64,000 bases of DNA from Nitrincola sp. A-D6 (GTDB taxonomy: Bacteria; Pseudomonadota; Gammaproteobacteria; Pseudomonadales; Balneatricaceae), in the NCBI RefSeq assembly GCF_000764495.1, contig NZ_JRLB01000024.1, positions 6-64,005 on the forward strand, read 5' to 3'. Shown here one piece after another: positions 18,982 through 27,926 of this stretch; the first letter of the stretch is position 1; every line of letters starts with the position of its first letter. The notes beneath the pieces were generated by a model. That model was not told where the DNA came from and did no database searches. It saw nothing but the letters and a program-made list of their open reading frames with translations. The position numbers were made by a program, and so were the translations under genes.

Positions 18982-19045
18982 GGCTAACAATTTCATGCAG
19001 TTTGTGTCTTCGACGCCGGATGCAAGCTGATGAACGGCGTTATTA
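18982..19045 (+). other. attC site
   Basis: GGCTAACAATTTCATGCAG at the left pairs with AAGCTGATGAACGGCGTTATT at the right (GCTAAC/GTTATT cores, TTTCATGCAG/CTGATGAA inner boxes). 64 bp, followed 15 bases later by the next gene. Confidence 0.7.
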
Positions 19046-19060
19046 TGATTAGGATAGGCC

Positions 19061-19576
19061 ATGCTTTCAAAGGTTATAAGTGGTGGGCAAACCGGTGCTG
19101 ACCGGGCGGCGCTAGACGCCGCTCTAGAGCATTCATTTCCAATCGGAGGGAGTTGTCCTGTCGGAAGAATGTCTGAAGATGGGCCGATTGATAATGTATA
19201 TACCTTAACTGAAATCGGTGGCGGCTATAGGCAGCGAACGAAGCAAAATGTCATAGATTCAGACGGTACAGTTATCTTTTATGAGTCTTATGTCCGTGGA
19301 GGAACTGAAGCTACGGTTCTTTTTTGTATTCGGCAGAGCAAGCCCTACAAACTCATTGATATAGCTTTGGTTGAACCTATACGAGCGGTAGAACTGCTTG
19401 GCGAATTCGTCCATGAATTCAATATCAGTGTATTAAATGTGGCAGGTCCCAGATCAAGCAACTGCCCTAAAGTGTACGACTATGTTAAGTGTGCTGTTGG
19501 CATTCTCATAAAGCAATCAACATCATCAGGCCAAGCATGGCGCGGCTTTATAAGGCATTACCTGACGTATGATTAG
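19061..19576 (+). CDS. Putative molybdenum carrier / SLOG-like protein
   Basis: 171 residues. The N-terminus VISGGQTGADRAALDAALE is the glycine-rich nucleotide-binding loop of the 'putative molybdenum carrier' family, a relative of the SLOG/YpsA Rossmann-like fold. Further conserved parts are GGSCPVGR and the late NVAGPRSS. In characterised relatives the fold binds nucleotide-like ligands or molybdenum cofactor; in SLOG proteins linked to conflict systems it may sense nucleotides. Its last eight bases overlap the start of the acetyltransferase gene, so both may have travelled as one cassette. I see no attC between them. Confidence 0.7.
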   Translation: MLSKVISGGQTGADRAALDAALEHSFPIGGSCPVGRMSEDGPIDNVYTLTEIGGGYRQRTKQNVIDSDGTVIFYESYVRGGTEATVLFCIRQSKPYKLIDIALVEPIRAVELLGEFVHEFNISVLNVAGPRSSNCPKVYDYVKCAVGILIKQSTSSGQAWRGFIRHYLTYD

Positions 19577-20123
19577 AACGGAAAGATTGATACTTCGGCA
19601 ATGGGATGACGAAGACCTCTATCCATTTTCGCAGATGTGTAGGGACAATGACGTGATGGAGTTCTTCCCGAAGCTTCTGACGGAGGAAGAAAGCTACAGT
19701 ATGGGGAGAAAAATCAAGTCTCTCATTGCTGAACGTGGGTGGGGGTTCTGGGCAGTGGAGATCCCTGGCCAAAGCAAGTTTGTTGGGTTTGTCGGGCTGC
19801 ACATCCCCAAAGAAAATATGCCGTTCTCACCATGTGTTGAGATTGGCTGGCGTCTTGCTAAACGATATTGGGGTATGGGGTACGCGACAGAGGCCGCCAA
19901 TGAGTCATTGCGGTACGCTTTTACTCACTTGGGTTTAGAAGAGGTGGTCTCTTTTACGACAGTACGCAACATTCGTTCTCAAGCTGTTATGGAAAAAATC
20001 GGGATGTCCTATACCAACAACTTTAAGCATCCGGACCTGGAACCTTCGGACCCGCTCTGTGAGCATGTTTTGTACAAGATAAGCGCACGTGCTGGCAGCA
20101 TTAGCCGATTTTCGGGTGTTTAA
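19569..20123 (+). CDS. GNAT acetyltransferase, RimJ/RimL type
   Basis: 184 residues. Opening IRTERLILRQWDDEDL and the acetyl-CoA-binding segment EIGWRLAKRYWGMGYATEA (V/I-x-x-x-R-x-x-G/A) identify a GNAT of the ribosomal-protein N-acetyltransferase-like subgroup; VRNIRSQAVMEKIGM is the usual C-terminal motif. The substrate cannot be told; such cassettes acetylate drugs, proteins or small amines. It overlaps the preceding gene by eight bases. Last gene of cassette block 2, followed by ACGTTAGCC, the right-hand core of a probable broken attC. Confidence 0.8.
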   Translation: MIRTERLILRQWDDEDLYPFSQMCRDNDVMEFFPKLLTEEESYSMGRKIKSLIAERGWGFWAVEIPGQSKFVGFVGLHIPKENMPFSPCVEIGWRLAKRYWGMGYATEAANESLRYAFTHLGLEEVVSFTTVRNIRSQAVMEKIGMSYTNNFKHPDLEPSDPLCEHVLYKISARAGSISRFSGV

Positions 20124-20466
20124 GACGTTAGCCCGGATTAATTTAGATCTGTCCCCCATAATTCCGGTAATGAATTTTTTGCATTACGGGTATCGTAACT
20201 TTGCTCTGCGTTAACGCTTCTGATATATTTTCGATGTTTATTTCTAGCATGAAGGAGAGTTTGATGATTGTAGTAATTACCCACCCGGTAAAGGCTGCGG
20301 CGTAGCTTAAACTGTTACCTTTTTTGCTTTAACCTGCCTTTGCCCGGTGTTTGTCGACCGGGATCTCTGAAAATCATTTAATGCGGTTTTTGTAAGCCGT
20401 TTACCAGAGTTCCTAACCATTTTTTACTGTGCGTGCAGGGTATTGCTGTGCGTAAAAGGAAATGAG
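20124..20466. other. End of cassette block 2 and rsgA upstream region
   Basis: Contains ACGTTAGCC at 20126 (right core of an attC whose left half is not recognisable) and a hairpin CCGGTAATG/CATTACGGG (20164-20190). A 13-codon frame at 20263, with AAGGAG in front, encodes MIVVITHPVKAAA. A second hairpin is formed by CCCGGT/ACCGGG near 20342-20361. The small frame could be a leader peptide, but no attenuator with a T-run follows. Confidence 0.35.
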
Positions 20467-21501
20467 ATGAACTTACCCTCAACATTACAGCAACTTGGGT
20501 GGCAGGCGTTTTTTCAGCAACAACTTAATCTTCAGGAATTTGAACACGGCGTTATTGCCCGTGTAATAGCGAATCATCGCAGCACCTATGAGCTGGTGAC
20601 AGAGCAAGGGCTGCGTAGCCTGGCTATTAGTCCTGCACTGCCCCAGATGGTCATTGGTGACTGGCTGCTGCTGGATGGCGACGGCCGCTTTGTGCGCTTA
20701 TTGTCGCGAAAGTCACTGTTTAAACGCAAAGCCGCTGGCAGCCAACTGGCTGAGCAGTTAATTGCCGCCAATGTCGATACACTGTTGATTGTCTGCTCGT
20801 TAAACCATGATTTTAATTTAAGCCGGATAGAACGTTACCTGGCGATGGCGCATGACAGCGGGGCAGAGCCATTGCTGGTACTCACCAAAAAAGACCTGTG
20901 CCCAGATGCTGAAAGGTTACAGCAAAGGGTGCAGCAGTTAGACCCTTTGTTAGTGGTCGAAGCGGTTAATGCACTCGATAGTGATAGCTGTGACGAGCTT
21001 CGCCACTGGTACAAAGCCGGTAGCACCCTGGCCGTGGTGGGCTCGTCCGGCGTTGGCAAGTCTACTCTGGTCAATACACTGACAGGCAACACTGAGCAGA
21101 AAACGGCCTCTATTCGTGATGATGACAGCAAAGGCAGGCACACTACCACGTCACGCTCTATGCATTTCACTGACGATGGCGCTGTGCTGATTGATACACC
21201 GGGTATGCGCGAACTGCAGCTGACCGAGTGTGACGATGGTATTCGTCGTACCTTTTCTGACATTGACGCGCTGGCTACACAGTGCCGTTTTAGTGATTGT
21301 CAGCACAAAGCGGAACCGGGCTGTGCGGTGCGGCAAGCAATTGATGAAGGTACACTTGATGCACGACGGTTAACTAACTTTCAGAAACTTAATGCTGAAC
21401 AGGCTAGAAACACAGCGTCGCTGCAGGAACGACGTGCGGGGGAACGACAGTTTAGCAAGATGGTGAAGTCAGTGGTGTCTACCAAGGCGAGGAGAAAATA
21501 G
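20467..21501 (+). CDS. rsgA: Ribosome small-subunit GTPase RsgA
   Basis: 344 residues: an N-terminal OB fold (about 20-90), a circularly permuted GTPase domain with the order G4 (TKKD), G1 (GSSGVGKSTL) and G3 (DTPGMREL), and a C-terminal zinc domain (CRFSDCQHKAEPGCAV) with the CxxxxCxHxxxxxC pattern. RsgA releases RbfA and checks late 30S maturation. The ATG at 20467 is chosen for its AAAGGA site; a start at 20443 is in frame but lacks homology. The sequence fits the second RsgA-like group often called YjeQ/EngC paralog. Stands alone, with a hairpin terminator behind it. Confidence 0.85.
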   Translation: MNLPSTLQQLGWQAFFQQQLNLQEFEHGVIARVIANHRSTYELVTEQGLRSLAISPALPQMVIGDWLLLDGDGRFVRLLSRKSLFKRKAAGSQLAEQLIAANVDTLLIVCSLNHDFNLSRIERYLAMAHDSGAEPLLVLTKKDLCPDAERLQQRVQQLDPLLVVEAVNALDSDSCDELRHWYKAGSTLAVVGSSGVGKSTLVNTLTGNTEQKTASIRDDDSKGRHTTTSRSMHFTDDGAVLIDTPGMRELQLTECDDGIRRTFSDIDALATQCRFSDCQHKAEPGCAVRQAIDEGTLDARRLTNFQKLNAEQARNTASLQERRAGERQFSKMVKSVVSTKARRK

Positions 21502-21510
21502 AGTAACTTT

Positions 21511-21538
21511 GATAAAGCCGCTGACAAGCGGCTTTATC
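21511..21538 (+). terminator. Hairpin terminator after rsgA
   Basis: GATAAAGCCGCT and AGCGGCTTTATC are perfectly complementary (12 bp) around a GACA loop, ten bases after the rsgA stop. The T-run is part of the stem, so efficiency is uncertain; it may also serve the convergent gene. Confidence 0.6.
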
Positions 21539-21624
21539 AATATAGGTTACCACCCGTAGTTGACTGGACACCTCCTCGTTACGCTCACAAGGAGAGTGTC
21601 TACACCAACATCTGCCACTAACCC

Positions 21625-22218
21625 TTACATCCCATAGCGAAACGCTTTGCCAGCCATCAGCATATCCTGATGCACCGGCTTTAGTGCACGTGCATAGGTG
21701 GCCAGTAATTGAATTGTGTATTCACTCCTCGAGTGCATGGCTTCATCCAGGCACTGCTGATTGGCATCAAATAATTTATCGACCTCGCGGAAAACCAGGT
21801 GATCCGGCAGAAAGCACACATGGTTGTTTTTACTGCCGGTTAAACGCAGTTCGCTGATGGGATAGATGCCATTGATACTTGCGGACACACTCACAGCTAA
21901 GGCCGGTTTGTGCGCCAGTTCATCATCTGTCGTCAGCATAAGAAAGTTTTTTAATGCTGGGGTTGCCATGCCGTGCCACTCTGGGGTGATAAAGATAAAC
22001 GCATCGGCTGTTTGTAGTTCTTTGGCAATTTCACGCCAGGGTTGCCACTCTTCGCTGCCATTCCACACACCTTCATTCCAGAGCGGCAAATTAAGTTCAT
22101 GCAGATCGTAGACTTGAACCTGATCAAAATGGGTTTCGGCCAGTTGGTGTAGGTATTGCGCCACCAACAGACTTTTCGACTGCGTGCGTTGACTGCCAGA
22201 GATAATTACAAGCTTCAT
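21625..22218 (-). CDS. NAD(P)H-dependent FMN reductase-like oxidoreductase
   Basis: 197 residues with a flavodoxin-like fold. The FMN phosphate loop is ISGSQRTQSKS near the N-terminus, and FITPEWHGMATPALKNFL is the family's second conserved stretch (TPEYNGS.P..LKN). It likely reduces flavin, quinone or azo-type substrates in the cytoplasm. It overlaps the EamA exporter gene by four bases and is co-transcribed with it from the MarR-controlled intergenic region, suggesting a detoxify-and-export pair. Confidence 0.75.
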   Translation of the reverse strand: MKLVIISGSQRTQSKSLLVAQYLHQLAETHFDQVQVYDLHELNLPLWNEGVWNGSEEWQPWREIAKELQTADAFIFITPEWHGMATPALKNFLMLTTDDELAHKPALAVSVSASINGIYPISELRLTGSKNNHVCFLPDHLVFREVDKLFDANQQCLDEAMHSRSEYTIQLLATYARALKPVHQDMLMAGKAFRYGM

Positions 22219-23120
22219 GCTAATTCCTTATTTGCTTTTAAAACAGGGGGTGAAGTTAAGCGGCCTGTGTAAGAGGACGCCAATACAATAGAAACCAGGA
22301 TGGCTAGCGCGCCACCCAGTTGTAGCCAGGTAAGTGATTGATCTAGAATGAAGTAACCCAGAATGACAGCTGAGACACTGCTTAAAAGCCCGAGAAATGA
22401 AACCGTGATGCTTGGCAATTTTTCAATGCCACGAAACCACAGTGAGTAGGAGATGATGGCTCCCAATATGGCCAAATAGCCGTAACCCAGGTAGTTTTTT
22501 AGACTCAGGTCTGTTGGAAACCCTTCCATCCACAGGGCGACGGGAAGTAGCATTAATCCGCCCAATAGCAGCTGCCATCCTGTAAAGTTAAGTAGTGTCA
22601 TCTCCGGTGGCCGTCCCCAGTATTTGGTCAGAACAACACCCGATGCCATGCTTACGGCACCACACAAGCCAACCAAAAGGCCTTTGGCATCTAAATCTGC
22701 CTGATGATTGAGAACCAGTAAGGCAATACCCGTTATACCTAACAGGCATGCGATTACATGTTTGTAATTAAAATCACTTTTCAGCAGTGCATAGCTTAAT
22801 AGCATCACCAATACCGGCTGCGTCGACATGATTAATGCGGCCATACCGCCTGGCAGGTAAGTAGCCGCATAGAACAGACAGTAGAAAAAGAAACCAATAT
22901 TAAGAAACCCCAATACGGCTAGCCTTCCCCACCATTTGCCGTTGGGCAAGTGCTGAGAAAGCAATACCAGGATGAGACCTGCGGGCAGTGCTCTGAGCAT
23001 GGAGGCGATCAAGGGGCTGTTCGCTGGGAGCAGCTCCGTTGTGACTATGTAGGTGCTGCCCCAAACGATAGGGGCAATGGCGGTAAGTACCAGGGTTGTG
23101 AGTGACTGTATTGGTTTCAT
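22215..23120 (-). CDS. EamA-family exporter
   Basis: 301 residues, ten predicted transmembrane segments in two EamA halves; APIVWGSTYIVTTELLP is the typical first-helix motif and the second half has LLGGLMLLPVALW and ILGAIISYSLWFRGIE. Likely exports an amino acid, metabolite or drug. Transcribed divergently from the marR gene at 23247, with palindromic operator candidates between. It is followed by an FMN reductase with a four-base overlap. Confidence 0.8.
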   Translation of the reverse strand: MKPIQSLTTLVLTAIAPIVWGSTYIVTTELLPANSPLIASMLRALPAGLILVLLSQHLPNGKWWGRLAVLGFLNIGFFFYCLFYAATYLPGGMAALIMSTQPVLVMLLSYALLKSDFNYKHVIACLLGITGIALLVLNHQADLDAKGLLVGLCGAVSMASGVVLTKYWGRPPEMTLLNFTGWQLLLGGLMLLPVALWMEGFPTDLSLKNYLGYGYLAILGAIISYSLWFRGIEKLPSITVSFLGLLSSVSAVILGYFILDQSLTWLQLGGALAILVSIVLASSYTGRLTSPPVLKANKELA

Positions 23121-23139
23121 TACTATTTTGCCTTGGATG

Positions 23140-23232
23140 ATTACTCTTTAGAAAGTATCTCTTATAAAAGATACTTTCTAAAGAGTAATGGAGAAATTCC
23201 TTATGATCAAGTATCTTTTCTATAAGATACTT
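23140..23232. promoter_or_regulatory. Palindromic operators between EamA exporter and MarR regulator
   Basis: Two palindromes. ATTACTCTTTAGAAAGTATCT (23140-23160) is repeated inverted at 23169-23189 without mismatch. AAGTATCTT/AAGATACTT occurs at 23209-23232 around six bases. Both contain the shared half-site AGTATCT/AGATACT, as expected for one MarR dimer at several sites over divergent promoters. Confidence 0.65.
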
Positions 23233-23246
23233 TTGGAGATAGTGAT

Positions 23247-23726
23247 ATGCAGGATCCAGTCGATCATATTTTGTTACAGTGGCGTGATGCCCGACCTGAT
23301 CTGGATTGTTCAGCGATGGGGGTTGTCGGCAGGTTGGGGCGAGTGAGCTCTATCTGGCGTAAACAAATCGATACAGCGTTTGATCAGCATGACTTGAGTG
23401 GTATTGAGTTTGATATTTTGGCCACTCTACGCCGAAGCCAGGTGCCTCTGACACCCACGGAGTTGTACCAAACCTTGATGCTGTCTTCCGGTGCGATGAG
23501 TACCCGGATTGAAAAGCTGGTTCAACGTGGGTTTATTGAACGTATAGCAAGTGAAGATGATCGCCGGAGTTGTAAAGTCATGCTCACGGAACAAGGTCAA
23601 CAAAAACTGGACGCGGCTCTGCAGGATCATCTTGAAAATATGGAAGTGATGCTTGAAGCGCTGAATAAGGATGAGAGAGTGCAATTAGCCAATCTGCTGA
23701 AAAAAGTAATGCTTCACAGTCGTTAA
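23247..23726 (+). CDS. MarR-family transcriptional regulator
   Basis: 159 residues with the MarR winged helix: LSGIEFDILATLRRS, LTPTELYQTLMLSSGAMSTRIEKLVQRGFIER and the wing EDDRRSCKVMLTEQG. It most likely represses itself and the divergent exporter/oxidoreductase operon by binding the palindromes in the 126-base intergenic region, and is released by a small ligand. The ligand is unknown. GGAGAT lies in front of the ATG. Confidence 0.85.
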   Translation: MQDPVDHILLQWRDARPDLDCSAMGVVGRLGRVSSIWRKQIDTAFDQHDLSGIEFDILATLRRSQVPLTPTELYQTLMLSSGAMSTRIEKLVQRGFIERIASEDDRRSCKVMLTEQGQQKLDAALQDHLENMEVMLEALNKDERVQLANLLKKVMLHSR

Positions 23727-23788
23727 TCCCAGCGGCTGAGTAGAATGCTAATGCAGTTGTCGATATGCCGGTTTTGTATGATTCAGCC

Positions 23789-23814
23789 AAAAAAAAGCCC
23801 CTCCGAAGAGGGGC
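23789..23814 (-). terminator. Rho-independent terminator of pheA
   Basis: GCCCCTCCGAAGAGGGGC forms a seven-base-pair GC stem. On the minus strand it is followed by a run of eight U residues (A-run at 23789-23796), so it terminates the leftward pheA transcript. Confidence 0.75.
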
Positions 23815-24017
23815 AAACAAAGTGCATACAACTCAGGAAGAGTTGAGAGATGGGATGCGATAGGCTGAATCCGGTAGGAATCAGCTTTTTCGCGTCCTGA
23901 ACCTCAGGACAATTCAAAGATAGTCTAATTTTGTGCGCTGCACAATAGGGAAAACACTTATTGTTAGATTTTTTAATTCTAACGAAAGTATTTTATTGTG
24001 CGATGCAGCATTAGGAG

Positions 24018-24869
24018 TTAGCCAGGTTGACGGAAGGGGTGGGCTTTGTAGGTGCCCATCACTCTGACTTCATTGGCAAAAAAGTTCAGTTCCTGCAGGG
24101 CGTGTTGCATCGCCAACTGGTGCGGGTGTCCTTCAACATCCAGGTGGAAACTGGAGACCTGCATAGTGTCTGATGCCATATAGCTTTCCAGTTTGACCAT
24201 GTTGACATTGTTGGTGGCGAAACCGCCCAGCGCCTTGTACAGCGCGGCGGGAATGTTGCGCACGCGAAACATCAAAGTGGTGATGTAGAGCTTGCCGTCT
24301 TCAAAGGCGGGCATGCGGCTTTCGCGTGCCAGAATCATGAAGCGGGTGGTGTTACCACTGATGTCCTGGAAATTGTCGTTGAGTATCTCCAGGTCATAGA
24401 GTTGCGCTGCCAGGCTGGAGGCGATAGCCGCGTGGCCAGGCTGGCGTGAATCAGCCAGTTCGTGGGCTGATCCGGCTGTATCCAGGGCTGCGATGGGCGT
24501 GAGACCGAGTTTCTTGATATTACCATCACACTGCGCCAGTGCCTGAGGGTGGGATGATACGGTGCGCAGCTCTTCCAGTTTGGTGCCGGGCAAGGCTAAC
24601 AAACAGTGGTTGACCGGTTCAAAATGCTCGTCAATGATGTGTAATTGCGTTTTCGGCATCAGCCGATAGATCTCTTCGACCCGTCCGGCGGTGGAGTTTT
24701 CCAGCGGAATCATCGCTAACCGCGCGTCGCCACGTTCCACCATAAACATGGCTTCGACAAAGGTTTCACAAGCGTGTGCCCGGAGCTCCGGGTGAACGCG
24801 GCAGCAAGCCAGATGAGAATAAGCACCTTGGTGCCCCTGGTAGGCAATCACATCATTGGTCTGAGTCAT
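24018..24869 (-). CDS. pheA: Prephenate dehydratase
   Basis: 283 residues: a periplasmic-binding-like catalytic domain (opening YQGHQGAYSHLA, PLENSTAGRV, and the essential NTTRFMIL) followed by an ACT regulatory domain with the FATNNVNMVKLESY region. It converts prephenate to phenylpyruvate for phenylalanine synthesis and is likely inhibited by phenylalanine through the ACT domain. No chorismate mutase domain is present, unlike the fused enzyme of enteric bacteria. Single gene with its own terminator. Confidence 0.9.
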   Translation of the reverse strand: MTQTNDVIAYQGHQGAYSHLACCRVHPELRAHACETFVEAMFMVERGDARLAMIPLENSTAGRVEEIYRLMPKTQLHIIDEHFEPVNHCLLALPGTKLEELRTVSSHPQALAQCDGNIKKLGLTPIAALDTAGSAHELADSRQPGHAAIASSLAAQLYDLEILNDNFQDISGNTTRFMILARESRMPAFEDGKLYITTLMFRVRNIPAALYKALGGFATNNVNMVKLESYMASDTMQVSSFHLDVEGHPHQLAMQHALQELNFFANEVRVMGTYKAHPFRQPG

Positions 24870-25008
24870 GAGGGTCCGTCTGTGTCAGTTAACTCGATTT
24901 TAGGCTGAATATTATCGCATAGTCTTTCAGTAATCACGATCAGCCTTTGAACTCATCGGCGACAGCGCCTATCATGGCATTTTTAAGAGCGTTACAGAGG
25001 GTTAGAGA

Positions 25009-27860
25009 TTGTCTCAGACAGAATTTGTACCGGGGCAGCGCTGGATCAGCAACACAGAAGCGGATCTTGGGTTGGGTATTGTCGTAGAGTGTTCCAATCG
25101 ACGGGTTGAAATCAGTTTTCCAGCAGCAGCTGAAGTGCGTACTTACGCCACAGACAATGCGCCCTTATCCCGGGTGTGTTTTGAAGCTGATGAACAGGTT
25201 TGTAGTGATGAAGATGTGCTGGTTACTGTGCGTGAGCGCATGGAGCACAACGGCTGTTACCTGTATATGGGAGTAGACAGTGATGGCAATGAGGTGATTT
25301 TGCCGGAGCTGCACCTCAACAGCGCAGTGCATTTCAGTAAACCTCAGGAACGCCTGTTTGTCGGCCAGATTGACCGTCATGGATTGTATAAGCTGCGGGT
25401 TGAAACACGTGAACACCAGTACCGACTGGCGCAGTCACCAGCCTATGGTTTGATCGGTACGCGGGTGCAGTTGTTGCCGCATCAGTTATATATTGCTGCT
25501 GAACTGGCTTCGCGCACAGCGCCACGCGCCTTGTTGGCCGATGAAGTGGGGCTGGGCAAGACCATTGAAGCGGGCATGATTCTGCATCAGCGTTTAATCA
25601 GCGAACGTGCCCGACGCATTTTGATTCTGTTGCCGGATTCGTTGTTGCACCAGTGGTTGGTGGAGATGCGTCGACGTTTTAATCTCACTTTTTCATTACT
25701 GGATGCAGAGCGTTGTGAAGCCCTGGAAGATTCGGGCCATGAGAATCCCTTCGAGACGGCACAGTTGGTTATCTCGCCGGTTTCTTTGCTGGCACGCAGT
25801 GAAACGCGCTTGCAGCAGGCCGAGCAGGCGGGCTGGGATATTCTGGTGGTGGATGAAGCCCACCATCTTGGCTGGAGCCGAGAGGTGGTCAGCCATGCCT
25901 ACCAGTGTGTGGAACGGGTAGCGCGGCGCAGTGACGGCTTGCTGCTGTTGACGGCGACGCCGGAGCAGTTAGGTCCAGAGGGGCACTTTGCCCGGTTGCG
26001 GCTGCTGGACCCGGAGCGCTATCCCGATCTGGATCAGTTTCTGGATGAAGAGCAGCAGTATTTTCATTTGAATCATCTGATCGGCTCGTTACTTGAAGGC
26101 GGTGCGGCCTTCCTGAAACAGGATAAGCACACCCAACGGGAACTGGCTGAACGGCTGGGTGAAAGCGTGATTGCTCAGTGGTTGGCCTTACCTGCAAAAG
26201 AGCAGGACGCGGCAATTGCCTCGCTGATTAACCAGTTAGTCGATCGACAGGGCACGGGGCGGGTGTTGTTCCGTAATACCCGGCGTACGGTAGCTGGTTT
26301 CCCGGCGCGGCATTTTCACAGTTACCCATTGATGGCACCGAATTTATATCAACCTGATGCCGATGCACTGGAACCTTTGCTGCATCCGGAGCGGCAGTTG
26401 GGTGTCAACTGGGTCAGTGAGGATCCGCGGGTGGCCTGGTTGCAGGATTGGCTGAAGCAACAGCGCAAGGACAAAGTGCTGGTGATCTGTGCGCATGCCG
26501 AAACCGCGATTGCCCTGGATGAATACCTGAGTTTGCGCATCGGTGTGCGTTCAACCGTGTTCCATGAGGGCATGAGCCTGATCAACCGCGACCGCAGTGC
26601 CGCCTATTTTGCGGATGAAGAGCTGGGCGCGCAGGTGCTGATCAGTTCTGAAATCGGCAGTGAAGGGCGTAACTTCCAGTTTTGTCATCATCTGGTGCTG
26701 TTTGATCTGCCGCTGAGCCCTGATCTGCTGGAACAGCGCATAGGTCGTCTGGATCGTATCGGTCAGACCGAGGCGGTACAGATTCACCTGCCTTACTACC
26801 GTCACTCACCTACCGAGGTGCTGATGCAGTGGTATCATCAGGGCTGAATGCCTTTGAACGGGTGTGTGCCACCGGTGATGCCCTCTACCATAGTTTTGCT
26901 CAGCCGTTGCGTGATGTGATGCAGCGCACGGATGATCAGGATGCCTTGCATACCCTGCTTGAAGATACCCGTGAAGCGCGTGAAGAACTGGAACTGACCC
27001 TGTCTGAAGGGCGTGATCGCCTGCTGGAGATGAGCAGTTTTAATGCCGAACGTGCCGAGCTATTGCTTGAAGCGATGCAGGACGAGGACGATGTCAGCCG
27101 TATCCAGACTTATGCCGAGCGGTTGTTTGATCGCTTTGGCATCAGTATACAGCCTCACGGTCGCCATGGCCTGGTGCTGCATCCGGGTGAACATATGCTC
27201 TGTCACCTGGCAGAGCTGCCGGAAGATGGCATGACACTGACGTTCAGTCGTGATGAAGCCCTGTTGCGTGAAGATATTGACTTCATGAGCTGGGAACACC
27301 CGCTGATGTTGGAGCTGATGGATTTGCTGACTCGCAATGAAACCGGCAATAACGCTATTTGTATGCTGAAATTGCCCGCTTTGCCAGCCGGTACACTTTT
27401 GGTTGAAACCGTGTATGAATTGAATCTGGCGGTACCTAAAGCACTGCAACTGGCACGTTACCTGCCGGGTGGCTATCTGCGCTTGCTGATTGATCCGGAA
27501 GGACGGGATCTGAGCGACGCGCTGGCGCATCAGCCCCTCAACCAGTTAGCCAAGCCACTGAAGCTATCGACCTCGCAGAATATGGTGCGGATGGTGCGGG
27601 ATAATATCACCAGTCAGTTGAAGCAGGCACAACAGCAGGCTGATGCACGGCTGCCGGGTCTGCGTGATACCGCGCTCAGTGCACTGACCAAGGCGCGGAA
27701 TGAAGCCTATCAGCGTCTGGAGGCCCTGGCGAAAGTAAATCCCGCCATCGATCAGGCCGAACTGGACAGCCACCAGGCCGATACGCAACTGATGCAGAAT
27801 GCCTTGCAAAGTGCCCGACTACGACTGGATGCACTACGGGTGATTGTTGTAGCGGAGTAG
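25009..27860 (+). pseudogene. rapA: RNA polymerase-associated ATPase RapA (one frameshift)
   Basis: Two frames join to about 950 residues, the usual RapA length (968 in E. coli). The first has the N-terminal Tudor-like domain (VPGQRWISNTEADLGLG), the Swi2/Snf2 motor with ADEVGLGKTIEAG (motif I), VVDEAHH (II), LTATP (III) and helicase-C motifs SEIGSEGRNFQ and QRIGRLDRIGQ. It stops at WYHQG; adding one C at 26846 (GGCTGAA to GGCCTGAA) gives WYHQGLNAFERVC and continues to 27860. RapA releases and recycles stalled RNA polymerase. The start codon is TTG at 25009, placed by homology. Confidence 0.85.
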
Positions 27861-27888
27861 CTATTTAATAGAGTAGGCTGCAGGGAAA

Positions 27889-27919
27889 AGATCAGGTCTC
27901 TGAGTCAGAGACCTGATCT
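27889..27919. terminator. Bidirectional hairpin between rapA and the ABC transporter
   Basis: AGATCAGGTCTCTGA and TCAGAGACCTGATCT are perfectly complementary, one base apart. The position between two convergent genes suggests a shared terminator. No long T-run. Confidence 0.55.
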
Positions 27920-27926
27920 AATAGGC

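Noticed and set aside
18880-18990. Extra attC starting at GCTAACCAGTGC
   Set aside because: No complementary right half in range; the clear site is at 18982-19045.
19500-19575. attC between the molybdenum-carrier-like and acetyltransferase genes
   Set aside because: Only weak core resemblance (AATCAAC, CATTACC) and the genes overlap by eight bases.
27889-27919. Palindrome read as a transcription factor site
   Set aside because: Its place between two converging genes favours a terminator.
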